Under the pieces are notes generated by a model that saw only the letters and a list, made by a program, of their open reading frames with translations, was not told the origin of the DNA and searched no databases. The position numbers were made by a program, and so were the translations under genes. From NCBI GenBank assembly GCA_016719575.1, contig JADJYV010000006.1, positions 124,001-188,000 on the forward strand: a DNA stretch of 64,000 nucleotides, written 5' to 3'. This document shows positions 1 to 8,252 of this stretch, in pieces (the stretch's first letter is position 1; every line of letters starts with the position of its first letter). This stretch comes from Pseudobdellovibrionaceae bacterium. GTDB lineage: Bacteria > Bdellovibrionota > Bdellovibrionia > Bdellovibrionales > Bdellovibrionaceae.

Positions 1-191
1 TGAACTGCCTGCCCAGTGCGCCAATGATTTCGATGTGATTTTCGCCTGAGACTGGGGAATTCGATGTGCTCCCAGTGGTTCAATTCGGAATCAAAATCTG
101 GAGAGTAACCACACTCCCAGCAGTTTGAATGCGTTGCCAAGTGCTCAAGTGCATAGCCCCCGCACCGCTGACAAAAGGTAAAATTATTCAT
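1..191 (-). CDS. Small zinc-ribbon protein, truncated by the window edge
   Basis: An open frame starts at ATG 191-189 and runs off the left edge without a stop, giving 63 visible residues. The N-terminus has a CxxC pair at residues 7/10 and a second C-W-E-C-G pair at about 24/27, the layout of a four-cysteine zinc ribbon. The visible tail is rich in His, Arg and Trp. A Shine-Dalgarno-like GGGAG lies about 8 nt upstream of the ATG. No function is recognised. The role could be nucleic-acid or protein binding, but that is only inferred from the ribbon. Confidence 0.55.
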   Translation of the reverse strand, partial: MNNFTFCQRCGGYALEHLATHSNCWECGYSPDFDSELNHWEHIEFPSLRRKSHRNHWRTGQAV

Positions 192-209
192 TACAACACT
201 CCCATTTCC

Positions 210-233
210 GAGAGGCTGTAAGTTGTGCCTCTC
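210..233. repeat. Hairpin-forming inverted repeat in the leader of the zinc-ribbon gene
   Basis: The arms gagaggc (210-216) and gcctctc (227-233) pair perfectly around a 10-nt loop. No T-run follows on either strand, so it is not a classical terminator. It lies about 20 nt upstream of the minus-strand gene at 1-191 and could be a leader structure or operator. Confidence 0.35.
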
Positions 234-294
234 ATATATGGGAAGTGGGTGACAGGGGGTTACTCTTTGGCGAGTTGAGTCTAACTTTTATCCC

Positions 295-905
295 TTAGCT
301 GGCATTTGAAATGGGCCTTGTTCGACTGTGGAAATATTCAAAGAGTTTTGAGTCTTGTTTAAGAGCAAGAGAGGTTTCTGATAACATAAATGCATTGAGT
401 TGTTCTTCAGTATTCGGCGATAATAGAGGTCCTTTTGTGCTTTGGCTCTGTGTCTTGATTTGCTGTAGCCTATGTAGCATACACATGCATAAGCTAAGCC
501 ATGCAACAACTAATTGAATGTCGTCAGTGCCATTTAGTGCCTTAAAATGCACAACATCATTTTTAATGATTAATTTACTGTTACCATTCGACGTAAGAAT
601 TTCCTGAAATAGGATCTCCAAATTGTTATGCATCTCTTTTAATGTAGAGGTATGAACATCATTTCTCAACCAACCAAGATGTAATTGACAACTCGTTCTA
701 CTATTGAATTTTAAATTGTTTTTTTGTTTTATATTTTGAATGACGTTAATAGCCTTAGTGAGCTCAATAATGCCGGCTTCTCCCATGAGTAATCTTGATG
801 TAATCTTAATGCCAGAATTTTTGTTCCATTCGTATCTCCATAAACGTCTATTTGCACTAAGTGTTTCTTCGGAAGAAGAATTTGTGCGAGATACGTTTTT
901 TTCGC
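295..905 (-). CDS. Probable C-terminal continuation of the upstream helicase, or a separate 163-aa protein
   Basis: With an ATG start the frame gives a 163-residue protein (295-786) of no recognised family. That ATG has no Shine-Dalgarno. The frame stays open upstream to about 966, across the stop codon of the helicase, and the translated upstream part looks like normal protein. Adding one T to the TTTTT run on the coding strand at 932-928 joins the helicase frame to this one, and the fused length is exactly 736 codons. I therefore favour a single helicase of about 735 residues broken by an indel. A short independent gene is the alternative. Confidence 0.5.
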
Positions 906-2501
906 CTATTTCGACTCTGAGTAAGTTAAAAATGGTTCGTCCAATGTGTTCGCATTTCTTTTGTCCTTATCTTCGGATTGGCCAAAATTATCCCAGCTAA
1001 CGTCGAAATCAAATGAAAATGATTGACCATCGTTAATTGGGAAGCCTTGTAAAGAAATGAGAGAGGTCTCTTCGATTAACTTAATACTCCCTTTCGGCGA
1101 GTAATTGTATATTGGTTGATCAATAGACGTTACGTCAGATTTATTTGAATCCGGAGTAGCTCCGTTTGGTGGACTTGTCTTTGACATAAAGACGTCTCGA
1201 TGTTCAAACATTTTTCTAATTGTTTTATCGCCAACAACAACATCATGTACGTCGATAATATTGAATGATTCTTTTTTTCCAGGAATCTTTCGCGCGCCTC
1301 GCCCACATATTTGCATAAATAGCGTGTCGCTTTGTATGGGGCGTGCCACGATTATAGTTTCAATCTCCTTTACGTCAAAGCCCATTGTTAACATTTGAAC
1401 ATTGATAAGTATATTCAATCCATTTTCTTTTCGAAATCTATTAATTAATACTGTGTTGATTTTGTGTTTATTTGAACTCCATCCTGAATGAACAACTCCG
1501 CACTTATACCCTAAATTTGAAAATTCTTTTTCTGCTAAAAAGGCTTCTTCAATTGTGCCAGCGTAGTACATTGTTTTGCCCTTAATATATTTAGCGTCGT
1601 GACATTTATTTACAATTTTTTTTACTCTAACGCTCCTGTTGCTGATATCGCTTATACATTTTGTATTGAGTGTTCTTTTCTTTTTATCACAGAATTGTGG
1701 TTCAAATTTTTCACCGGTATTAAGTCTGATTATATTGCACGTTGCAAGATAATCGGGCGACAGGTCGCAGTAGTTGAGCTTAAAGATTGGCTCTTTAGCG
1801 GCATCCTGAAGTGATTGATTCCAGGTGGCGGTCATGTGCAAAACTGGTTTATTTAATCGCTTTGCTTTTTCAACTATTTTTGGAAGCATTCGTAGACCAC
1901 GGGCGTATCCCCAGTGAGCTTCGTCGACGACAAGCAGTGAAAATTCCAACTCATTAATTCTATTTATAGCTGTATGCGGTGTCGATAAGACAAGCTTTCC
2001 CCTCTCGCCTCGCCTGTAAGCTTCAAATGCATTCAATGAATTATTGCGACCTAGAATTCGTATTTTATTATTAAAGTTTTTATTGGATTGACAGTATGTT
2101 TCTGCGTGCTGAGATAGAATTTCCCACGAAGGAGCTAGCACGAGAACATTTTCGCCCTGATTTATGTACTTATCGCATACATATTTTGAAGTGGTGAATG
2201 TTTTTCCAGATCCAGTGGGCATTACGAGTCCGTACTCAGCGAATTTACTTGATATTTTCGCTTTCATCTGAGCGATAGCTAATTTTTGATAGGGATACGG
2301 CATCCTGTCGGCAACGTCTTTACTAAATTGGTATTTATTCTTGTTGTTTGCTTCTATTGTTCTTTTGTATTCTAAATTAATATTATCTAAGTGTAGTCGG
2401 TTGAGGTACTTTATTTCTTCTGGGCTGTTGGTGTTCTCAGTTTCCAGACCCTCATCATCTTCACTATCTAAATGGTCTCTATCGATTTTATAATTTGACA
2501 T
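906..2501 (-). CDS. DEAD/DEAH-box SF2 helicase (531 aa as written)
   Basis: This is an ATP-dependent nucleic-acid translocase or helicase of superfamily 2, in the group found in restriction and defence loci. Walker A is MPTGSGKT with Lys100, motif II is DEAH at 193-196, motif III is TAT at about 223-225, and motif VI is the GRGARK stretch near 400. The first 60 residues are acidic and probably disordered. The ATG at 2501 is preceded by AAGGTG at good spacing. No nuclease domain is visible. The C-terminus is probably incomplete because the next frame downstream continues after one T-run indel. The DNA substrate and partner are unknown. Confidence 0.85.
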   Translation of the reverse strand: MSNYKIDRDHLDSEDDEGLETENTNSPEEIKYLNRLHLDNINLEYKRTIEANNKNKYQFSKDVADRMPYPYQKLAIAQMKAKISSKFAEYGLVMPTGSGKTFTTSKYVCDKYINQGENVLVLAPSWEILSQHAETYCQSNKNFNNKIRILGRNNSLNAFEAYRRGERGKLVLSTPHTAINRINELEFSLLVVDEAHWGYARGLRMLPKIVEKAKRLNKPVLHMTATWNQSLQDAAKEPIFKLNYCDLSPDYLATCNIIRLNTGEKFEPQFCDKKKRTLNTKCISDISNRSVRVKKIVNKCHDAKYIKGKTMYYAGTIEEAFLAEKEFSNLGYKCGVVHSGWSSNKHKINTVLINRFRKENGLNILINVQMLTMGFDVKEIETIIVARPIQSDTLFMQICGRGARKIPGKKESFNIIDVHDVVVGDKTIRKMFEHRDVFMSKTSPPNGATPDSNKSDVTSIDQPIYNYSPKGSIKLIEETSLISLQGFPINDGQSFSFDFDVSWDNFGQSEDKDKRNANTLDEPFLTYSESK

Positions 2502-2685
2502 GTGTTGGCACCTTATTAAGTTTAAACGAGTAGTGTCTCAAGTTGGGGCGAATCACTCGCTTCAGGTTTTAAACTAAGAACTTTTTCGGAATTAGATTAA
2601 ACTAACTTGAGGTGAAAGTTTACAACATCAGAATTTAGTTGCTAATGATATAAGCTGAGGCGCCAACTGTAAAAATAATGAAGTA
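2502..2685 (-). promoter_or_regulatory. Upstream region of the helicase with an inverted repeat
   Basis: This gene-free gap lies between the helicase start and the terminator of the neighbouring operon. It contains a perfect 8-bp inverted repeat, CTCAAGTT (2537-2544) and AACTTGAG (2604-2611), and the nonamer TTAAACTAA twice (near 2571 and 2599). These may be regulator sites. No clear sigma-70 promoter is seen, so the assignment is positional. Confidence 0.3.
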
Positions 2686-2713
2686 CCCCCATCCTATGCG
2701 CAGGGGATGGGGG
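2686..2713 (-). terminator. Rho-independent terminator of the AAA/DUF2130 operon
   Basis: A 9-bp GC-rich stem, CCCCCATCC (2686-2694) with GGATGGGGG (2705-2713), surrounds a 10-nt loop. On the minus strand it lies 10 nt after the stop of the 43-aa gene and is followed by a T-rich tract. On the plus strand CTTTTG follows, so it may act in both directions. Confidence 0.75.
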
Positions 2714-2722
2714 CTTTTGTCC

Positions 2723-2854
2723 TCATTTTTTAACTGATTTTTTCTTCTTCTTCGCCTTTTTCTTAGAAGTGGTCTTCCGTTTTGCGGGCGACCCTATCGA
2801 TTCGCAAATTCTCATGACTTTTTCCAGGTGCTTTATTGTGGGGCACTTTTTCAT
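2723..2854 (-). CDS. 43-residue lysine-rich basic protein
   Basis: A short ORF of 43 codons plus TGA starts at ATG 2854-2852 behind a strong AAGGAG at about 8 nt. The N-terminal half carries two cysteines and could form a short amphipathic helix (KHLEKVMRICESIG). The last 20 residues are almost all Lys, Arg, Ser and Thr, which suggests a disordered nucleic-acid-binding tail. It is the last gene of the operon with the twin-AAA ATPase and the DUF2130 protein, starting 33 nt after the latter and ending just before the terminator. No known family is recognised. The strong ribosome-binding site and operon position support a real gene. Confidence 0.65.
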   Translation of the reverse strand: MKKCPTIKHLEKVMRICESIGSPAKRKTTSKKKAKKKKKSVKK

Positions 2855-2887
2855 CTTTGTATCTCCTTCGTGTTTTTGGTTGATTTG

Positions 2888-4110
2888 TTATTCTTCATCT
2901 GGCGCTTCAAGTTCGTATAATTCCAATTTTGGCAGTGATTTTCCGACAAGACCCTCAAGTTCACCGTAGAATCCTCCAATGTATAGTGCGATAGACTCAA
3001 TCTCTTGCTCTCGCTTTTTCCAGTTTTTTTGGAGGGCCCTTTTTTCAACGGCCAGGGTCTCGGTCATACTTTTAATTTGTTCGCTGACGCCCTGAATTTT
3101 TTGCGTGAATTTATGACTCGTCATATATTTGAATAGGAAGTCCCTTTGATCCTTCGGTGTTTCTGCTGTAATTGTCGCCCTGGTGACTTTTATCAATTGA
3201 TCACGGAGAATAGTTGCTAGCATTGGAAAAAATGGCGGAGCACAAACCCAAATGCCATCTAAGTTGCCAAAACTTTCAATATTTTTAGGCATGGCGGTGG
3301 TTACAATGATACCTATATCGTGGCTATTTTCTCTTAGATCCTTCTTGAACTTAGTTACCCACTGTGAATTCCACTCTTTAACGTCTTTGCATTCAAAAAC
3401 AATAGATCCCGCAACACGGCCAGAGGGCATTTTTACTGTTAAGATGACGTCAGCACCCCGCGCACCCTTTTTTACCTCTTGAACGTCATCATCTTTAAAT
3501 AGTTCAGAGAGTTTTTCTTCAACTTTTAACTCGAATACTTCGCCTTGAAGTTGCTGCGATGTTTGGGAAGACTTACGTTCGAGATCCTCTATGATTTTTT
3601 CATGTCATTCAGTTGCTTGTCTTTGGCCGCAATCTTAAGGCTCGATTCTTCATCAGCTTGTTTTTTTATCTGATCACTAAGGCGAGCCCTTTCATCGTCA
3701 AGGCGTCTCTCCATTTCGAGATTCAACTGTTTTGTTTTTGCCTCGAGTTCTCGCTGTTGCTTTCGCAGGTCAACTTCTCTTTGCTGGGCGTCCAGAGACT
3801 TTTGTCGTTCTTCCTCTATTTGATTTTTAAGGTCTTGATTTTCAGTTTTAAATTTCTGTTCCATTTTCCGAGAGAGGTCTGTCTCTAGAGCCTTACGCTG
3901 CTCTAGAAGTTCTTTTTCTTTTTGTCGTTCAAAGTCGAGACGTTCGTTTTCCATATTTTGTATTTTAAGTTTTTGGGCATCTTCTTTGGTCTTATACTTT
4001 ATTTCTAATCGACGCTCTGTTTCGAGCTCTAGATCACGCGATATAACCTCAGACAGAGTGAAATTCTTGTGACAGTGAGGGCAGGTTACTTGTTCGTTTA
4101 ACTTTGCCAT
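2888..4110 (-). pseudogene. DUF2130-type coiled-coil protein with PD-(D/E)XK-like nuclease domain, frameshifted as written
   Basis: Two frames (3589-4110, and 2888-3607 reading back from the internal ATG at 3430) together encode one 407-residue protein. In order: a CxxC/CH zinc-knuckle-like start (Cys10, Cys13), a long charged coiled coil (about 25-180), then the conserved DUF2130 block with SQQLQGEV, GARGADV and FECK. Glu191, Asp221 and Glu240-x-Lys242 match the E...D...ExK spacing of PD-(D/E)XK nucleases, so DNA cleavage is a reasonable inference. The break is one missing A in the AAAAAA run of the coding strand (+ strand 3595-3600); restoring it gives exactly 408 codons. It lies 29 nt after the twin-AAA ATPase in the same operon. 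Programmed slippage is possible but less likely, as other genes here carry similar indels. Confidence 0.8.
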
Positions 4111-4139
4111 GACGGTAGCGCTCCTAGTGTATGTGTTAG

Positions 4140-6425
4140 TTATTTGATAGAAATCGTTTTTAGGGTTTCGCCAGTTCTCGCTAGTAGCTGGCTTTTGCAG
4201 AGGTCTTCAATTTGGTGATGATCTTGTACGTCGTAGGCCATGCATTTTATTGCGACATTTCGGATTTCTCCGCCTGTTAGTTCGTAATTGTCGGCGAGGT
4301 CGTTCAAATTGATATTTTTGATTGTGATGTAGTCTTTAAAGCTATTCCAAATTTGCCTACGGGTGTTTGCATCTGGTGCTTTGAATTCCAAATGAAACAC
4401 AAACCTTCGAGCAAAGGCTGGATCCATCATTGAAGTCCAGTTTGTGGCAGCAATTAGAATTCCGCGGAAAGACTCAATTGCATTTAAAAACTCGTTGGCT
4501 TGGGTCTTTTCCCAGGACACTTTGGCGTGACTTCGATCCAGCAAAAGGCCTTCGGCTTCGTCGATGAATAGCACGCAGGGATCTGATTCGGCTTCGCGAA
4601 ACACTTTTCTGATATTTTTTTCAGTTTCACCAACATAGGCGCTTAAAAATGAACTTGGTGTCACTGTCCGTATTTTTAGTCCCAACTCAAAGGCGACGAC
4701 TTCGGCGGCCATGGTCTTGCCGGTTCCGGGTGGACCAAAAAACAGGGCAGTGCGCGGGATGAAAGTCTTTAAATTTTGAGAGGGCTGTTTTTTTCGGTTG
4801 AACTCAATGAGTTTTGACAAGATATTTTTTTGAGTAATATCAAGATGAATCTGTTCGATCTTGTTTTTTGCCTCACGCGTAGCTTCGTACTTTTGAAAGT
4901 TGAACTTTTCTTCAAGCGTTAAAAGTGACTCTCGCAGGGTGGGTTCGGTGATTTTATCCTCTGACTCTAGGGCTTTTGCGAGCTGTAGTGCTTGTGGATA
5001 GAATCCCCCCGGCACACCAAAATCAGCGGCAATAGCCTCAATTTGTAGGGGCGCGATATTACTGATGTCGACGCCAGCTTTTGAGATCTTCTGCAATTCG
5101 TTTTTAAGTATTTTACTGCGAATTTCTGCAACTGGACTTTTGAAATTTATATAATATGTAATTCGTCTTACAAAATCTTCTGGAACAGAGTAATTGGTGG
5201 TAAAACATGCAACGCCGCTGAATTCCTCGAAAATTATCTTCATCCAAGGTGATGAAAGGCTCAGTTTATAGTTTCTCCAGATTAAGTTTTCACACTCATC
5301 AAATAGCAACATAATATTTCTATTTTTCGCCCGCGCTGTCGCAAAGGAAATAAGGCTTGGCATACTTCGGGCGGCAAACTCTCCCATTTGAATTCGCATG
5401 ACCTTCATTCCGAGGCTTTGAGCAATGGCTTCTGCGGTCATGCTTTTCCCAGTTCCGGGGGCCCCCTCAAAAAGAAATGTAAGCCTTTTGTTGGATTCAT
5501 TTGTGCTGCTTTTTTTGAAATCCTCCAAGAGATGAAGAAGGTGCTTTTTTTCTCTTTCAGGCAAGATCACGTCATCGATCTTCTGAATGGGGTCGAAGGT
5601 CTTTTTCCATTTAAAGTGTGTGCTTGGGGTGGCGCTAAAAAGTTCGTCGCTTGCGTGCAGGTTGCCGGTGAATTCTAACTCGACATCTTCCCACTTTTCG
5701 GTGTTAGCAATACTTTCTTCTTCAAGATCAATGAGGCCACTATCAAAAATACTGCTACTCGGTGAGAGGTGCTTTTGCAGGTTTTTTACTGGATAGATTT
5801 CTGCAAGGTGCTCAGTTATGTTGTAAACACTGCAAGCGTCATTTGTTCGTGAATGAGAGGGCATAAGATTTGTTAGCAGTTCACCTCTTTCTATGATGTA
5901 GAAGATGATGTCTCGCTCGATCTCATTGTGATGAAGGCTAATAAAGTTAATTATCGACCGGTTGTATTTAGTATGAGAAAACTCTTTCTCTAAAAACTCT
6001 AGGCCTGCCAGTAGGGAGTTTTGAAAATCTAAACGAAGATTCTTTTCAATGAGAAGCCGGCTTCTTTTTGATATCGTACAAAGTTCGTCGACTAAGTGCC
6101 GCACGGATTCGTGAGCCGATAGATTCTCATGGACGATGTCCTTGAGCTCATCTTCTCCGATCTTTGGGAGCAAGCGCAGGGCGCGTTTCACTTCAATTAT
6201 CTGCGCACAAATCACTAGTAGGGAGCGTGGATCTTGGGGGTCCATGCTTGGTAGGCTGATGATATTTCTACATTTTATAAATTGGGTCGTGTCACGAAGG
6301 GCCTGATCTGAGAGCGTACTGAGTTCGAGTAAATGTGAGGGATCGCACAGGTCTCGATGTTGCCTATGGTGACGCGTTCGAAGTCTAGACCTAGAAAACA
6401 TACTTATCTTTTTAAACGAGTACAT
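4140..6425 (-). CDS. Twin-domain AAA+ ATPase (761 aa)
   Basis: The protein has about 300 residues of unrecognised, mostly helical N-terminal sequence, then two AAA+ modules. Walker A1 is GAPGTGKS at about 322-329 with Walker B1 LLFDECE near 373; Walker A2 is GPPGTGKT at about 563-570 with Walker B2 LFIDEAE near 620. A sensor-like ATNW and an arginine-rich FARR follow module 2. The two-ring layout resembles Cdc48/VAT-like remodelling machines. The start at ATG 6425 is chosen because GAGG sits 5-6 nt upstream; a longer frame to 6536 runs through the promoter. It leads the operon with the DUF2130 nuclease and the 43-aa protein, which suggests an ATP-driven machine acting on DNA or on the nuclease. 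A defence role is inferred from context. Confidence 0.85.
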   Translation of the reverse strand: MYSFKKISMFSRSRLRTRHHRQHRDLCDPSHLLELSTLSDQALRDTTQFIKCRNIISLPSMDPQDPRSLLVICAQIIEVKRALRLLPKIGEDELKDIVHENLSAHESVRHLVDELCTISKRSRLLIEKNLRLDFQNSLLAGLEFLEKEFSHTKYNRSIINFISLHHNEIERDIIFYIIERGELLTNLMPSHSRTNDACSVYNITEHLAEIYPVKNLQKHLSPSSSIFDSGLIDLEEESIANTEKWEDVELEFTGNLHASDELFSATPSTHFKWKKTFDPIQKIDDVILPEREKKHLLHLLEDFKKSSTNESNKRLTFLFEGAPGTGKSMTAEAIAQSLGMKVMRIQMGEFAARSMPSLISFATARAKNRNIMLLFDECENLIWRNYKLSLSSPWMKIIFEEFSGVACFTTNYSVPEDFVRRITYYINFKSPVAEIRSKILKNELQKISKAGVDISNIAPLQIEAIAADFGVPGGFYPQALQLAKALESEDKITEPTLRESLLTLEEKFNFQKYEATREAKNKIEQIHLDITQKNILSKLIEFNRKKQPSQNLKTFIPRTALFFGPPGTGKTMAAEVVAFELGLKIRTVTPSSFLSAYVGETEKNIRKVFREAESDPCVLFIDEAEGLLLDRSHAKVSWEKTQANEFLNAIESFRGILIAATNWTSMMDPAFARRFVFHLEFKAPDANTRRQIWNSFKDYITIKNINLNDLADNYELTGGEIRNVAIKCMAYDVQDHHQIEDLCKSQLLARTGETLKTISIK

Positions 6426-6507
6426 ATCGACCTCAATATAAGACGTTAATTTAAAAGACTCGTGATCTGACGGCCCGCAAACCATAAAAACAACCGGACA
6501 TAGGTCT

Positions 6508-6536
6508 AATGTACAGAAGATAATGCGTAATGTCAA
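6508..6536 (-). promoter_or_regulatory. Sigma-70-like promoter of the twin-AAA operon
   Basis: On the minus strand a perfect -35 TTGACA (6536-6531) and -10 TACATT (6513-6508) are separated by exactly 17 nt. The predicted start lies near 6500, leaving a leader of about 75 nt before the ATG at 6425. The divergent XRE gene begins at 6648, so that regulator may control this promoter. Confidence 0.6.
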
Positions 6537-6647
6537 TACTGTGGGTAATAAAATAATGTTAAATGTAATTAAAATGAGATAAAATCAGTAATTTTAATTA
6601 AGAGACCAATAATTTATGACGATACTAATTAGGACGGGCAGGGGGAT

Positions 6648-7013
6648 ATGGCTGGTAATAAATCTGTCTCAATTACATCCGGCATCGATAAGTATGAGCT
6701 CCCGCAGCGCTTGGAGTACCTGCGCGGACGTCGGAATATGACCCAGCAAGAGCTCGCAAAGGTCGCTGGTATAAGTCAGTCTACTGTTGCGCAGATCGAG
6801 AGCGGAAAGAAGGATCCATCTCTTTCTACATTGAAGAAAGTGGCTCAGGCGCTCGACGTCCATATTGCTGTTTTATTTTCAAGCGATGATGTTCATGTCT
6901 TTGATATGGCAAGGCTCAAGAAGAAATATGACCATGTTGATAAACTCAATCCAACGATTTTCTACGCTCTCGGGCGAGTGATGCAGTATGCACGGGAGAT
7001 TGGATTTCTTTAG
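6648..7013 (+). CDS. XRE-family HTH regulator (121 aa)
   Basis: A cro/C1-type helix-turn-helix spans about residues 17-72, with the QQELAKVAGISQSTVAQIE recognition segment. The C-terminal 40 residues (RLKKKYDHVDKLNPTIFYA and onward) are not recognised. The ATG is preceded by AGGGGG at good spacing. The gene is divergent from the twin-AAA operon and overlaps the start of the next ORF by 26 nt, like an antitoxin-toxin or regulator-effector pair. It is probably a local repressor. Confidence 0.8.
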   Translation: MAGNKSVSITSGIDKYELPQRLEYLRGRRNMTQQELAKVAGISQSTVAQIESGKKDPSLSTLKKVAQALDVHIAVLFSSDDVHVFDMARLKKKYDHVDKLNPTIFYALGRVMQYAREIGFL

Positions 7014-7362
7014 TGATGAGGTAATTAAGGCGAACCAGGCGGGAGTAGATGGTATTCTGGCGACATAGATTTTCTATGTACCATTTTCGACGGAAGGCAA
7101 AGGCGGCATCGTACGCATTAAAGTTCTTGAAACAAATACGGGTAAGAAATTCTATGATAAATTTTCTTTAGTAAAAGAAAAACCCACCGTTTTTCATGGG
7201 GCACATCTGGACCAAACCAGAGTCCCTTCGGTGGGCGCTGAGTCTTCGTTGACCGAATCAACTACGACTCAGCCAATCAATATAGACGACTTTATACAGA
7301 ACGTCAAGAATCTACAGGTTTTCGATCCATATTTCCAAGTTACTCCAAAAAATAATCAGTGA
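6988..7362 (+). pseudogene. Hypothetical protein paired with the XRE regulator, interrupted by an in-frame TAG
   Basis: From ATG 6988, inside the end of the XRE gene, a frame of 124 sense codons and a final TGA runs to 7362, broken only by a TAG at 7066-7068 (codon 27). The protein after the TAG is normal in composition: a VPFSTEGKGG strand-rich start, then a Ser/Thr-rich linker, ending near DPYFQVTP. The frame before the TAG (FFSDEVIKANQAGVDGIL) is equally protein-like. Either the TAG is a true nonsense mutation or the base is wrong. No family is recognised. The overlap with a regulator suggests a small effector or toxin, which is speculative. Confidence 0.5.
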
Positions 7363-7371
7363 TGTCCGCAA

Positions 7372-7818
7372 TTAAGCGTGCGCAGGGATAGGGAGCGACT
7401 GCGCTGGTAATAATTTTAGCAGGGCCCGTTTTTTTAGGGTCTTAACGGTGGATCTGCTAATACCAAGCTTTTCTGCAATATCTCGCTCGCTCATTGAATC
7501 CCAGAATGTCATTTCGATAATTCGCCGTTGTTTTGGCGTGAGTTGACTTAGTGACATATGAATTTTGTTTTGTAGTTCTGGATTCGCGCATGATTGGGTA
7601 AATTCAAAAATTGATCCTTGCCGCTCCAGATGTTTTTGATAAATGAAAACAGGAACGAGTGATTCTGAAAGTGATGAGTCAAGGTTGCGAAGATAACGGT
7701 CCCAGGTTGTAGAGTCCCAAGATTGGGATGAGGTCCTTAATGTTTCATCGGAGAGTGTTTTGCCGCATTTGCAAAGCCAAGGCTTTTCGTGGTGGGTTTT
7801 GATAGATTGAGACTCCAT
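7372..7818 (-). CDS. Sigma-70 region-4-like HTH protein (148 aa)
   Basis: The C-terminal half (about 85-140) carries LTPKQRRIIEMTF and MSERDIAEKLGISRSTVK, the helix-turn-helix of sigma factor region 4 and phage-type sigma-like activators. The N-terminal half has a CxC pair and no visible region 2, so it is unlikely to be a full sigma factor. Start ATG 7818 has AAGGAG about 8 nt upstream. It is convergent with the ORF ending at 7362. A role as a transcription activator of accessory or prophage-like genes is inferred. Confidence 0.7.
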   Translation of the reverse strand: MESQSIKTHHEKPWLCKCGKTLSDETLRTSSQSWDSTTWDRYLRNLDSSLSESLVPVFIYQKHLERQGSIFEFTQSCANPELQNKIHMSLSQLTPKQRRIIEMTFWDSMSERDIAEKLGISRSTVKTLKKRALLKLLPAQSLPIPAHA

Positions 7819-7956
7819 TGGGGGTCTCCTTTCGGAAGCTGCGCGGTCGGTCCTTAATTACCGACATATTTGCCAACTTCACGGGACCGCATCCATCTCG
7901 AATGGTCGTGCTGATCCCAAGCTTTCTGTTGCCGCCCGTGGTGACGGGTAGGCGTG

Positions 7957-8163
7957 CTATTTTTCCAGTTCTCGAATAACGTTCTTTTGAATCTCAATTC
8001 TTGGGCTCCACTTTCCTTTGTGAAAATGAACAGTCAGACTTCCGAACTCAATACCAAGAAGTTCGGCGAGGCTATCCAAGGCTTTTAATAGCAATTGATT
8101 CTTCACTTCTGGCGTGCGCTCGGAACTATAATTCGCCAAATTAGCAAATTGATTGTTTTTCAT
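7957..8163 (-). CDS. Small hypothetical protein (68 aa)
   Basis: A 68-residue, helix-then-strand protein with SLAELLGIEFGSLTVHFHKGKWSPRIE in its second half. The start ATG 8163 has GGAG at about 9 nt. It is divergent from the XRE gene at 8283, and an operator-like 16-mer lies inside its first codons (8129-8144). No family is recognised. Confidence 0.55.
   Translation of the reverse strand: MKNNQFANLANYSSERTPEVKNQLLLKALDSLAELLGIEFGSLTVHFHKGKWSPRIEIQKNVIRELEK
8129..8144. promoter_or_regulatory. Operator-like 16-mer, copy 1
   Basis: The sequence TAATTCGCCAAATTAG matches the copy at 8253-8268 in 14 of 16 positions. Its TAATT...ATTA ends give it imperfect dyad symmetry. It lies within the first codons of the divergent 68-aa gene, where a bound repressor could block transcription. 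Confidence 0.4.
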
Positions 8164-8252
8164 GTTTAAGTCTCCACTTAGTCACCCGTGTAATTGATTT
8201 CAGGCTGTATAGTGGGAATAAATGAGCTTCGTCAAATATTTTTTGTTGACAG

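Noticed and set aside
3613..3888. Plus-strand ORF opposite the DUF2130 coiled coil
   Set aside because: A shadow of Lys/Glu-rich coding sequence, giving Phe/Leu-rich translation.
7183..7235. CCCACCG/CGGTGGG stem with an inner TCTGG/CCAGA hairpin
   Set aside because: It falls inside the 6988-7362 reading frame, the loop is long and no T-run follows; probably chance.
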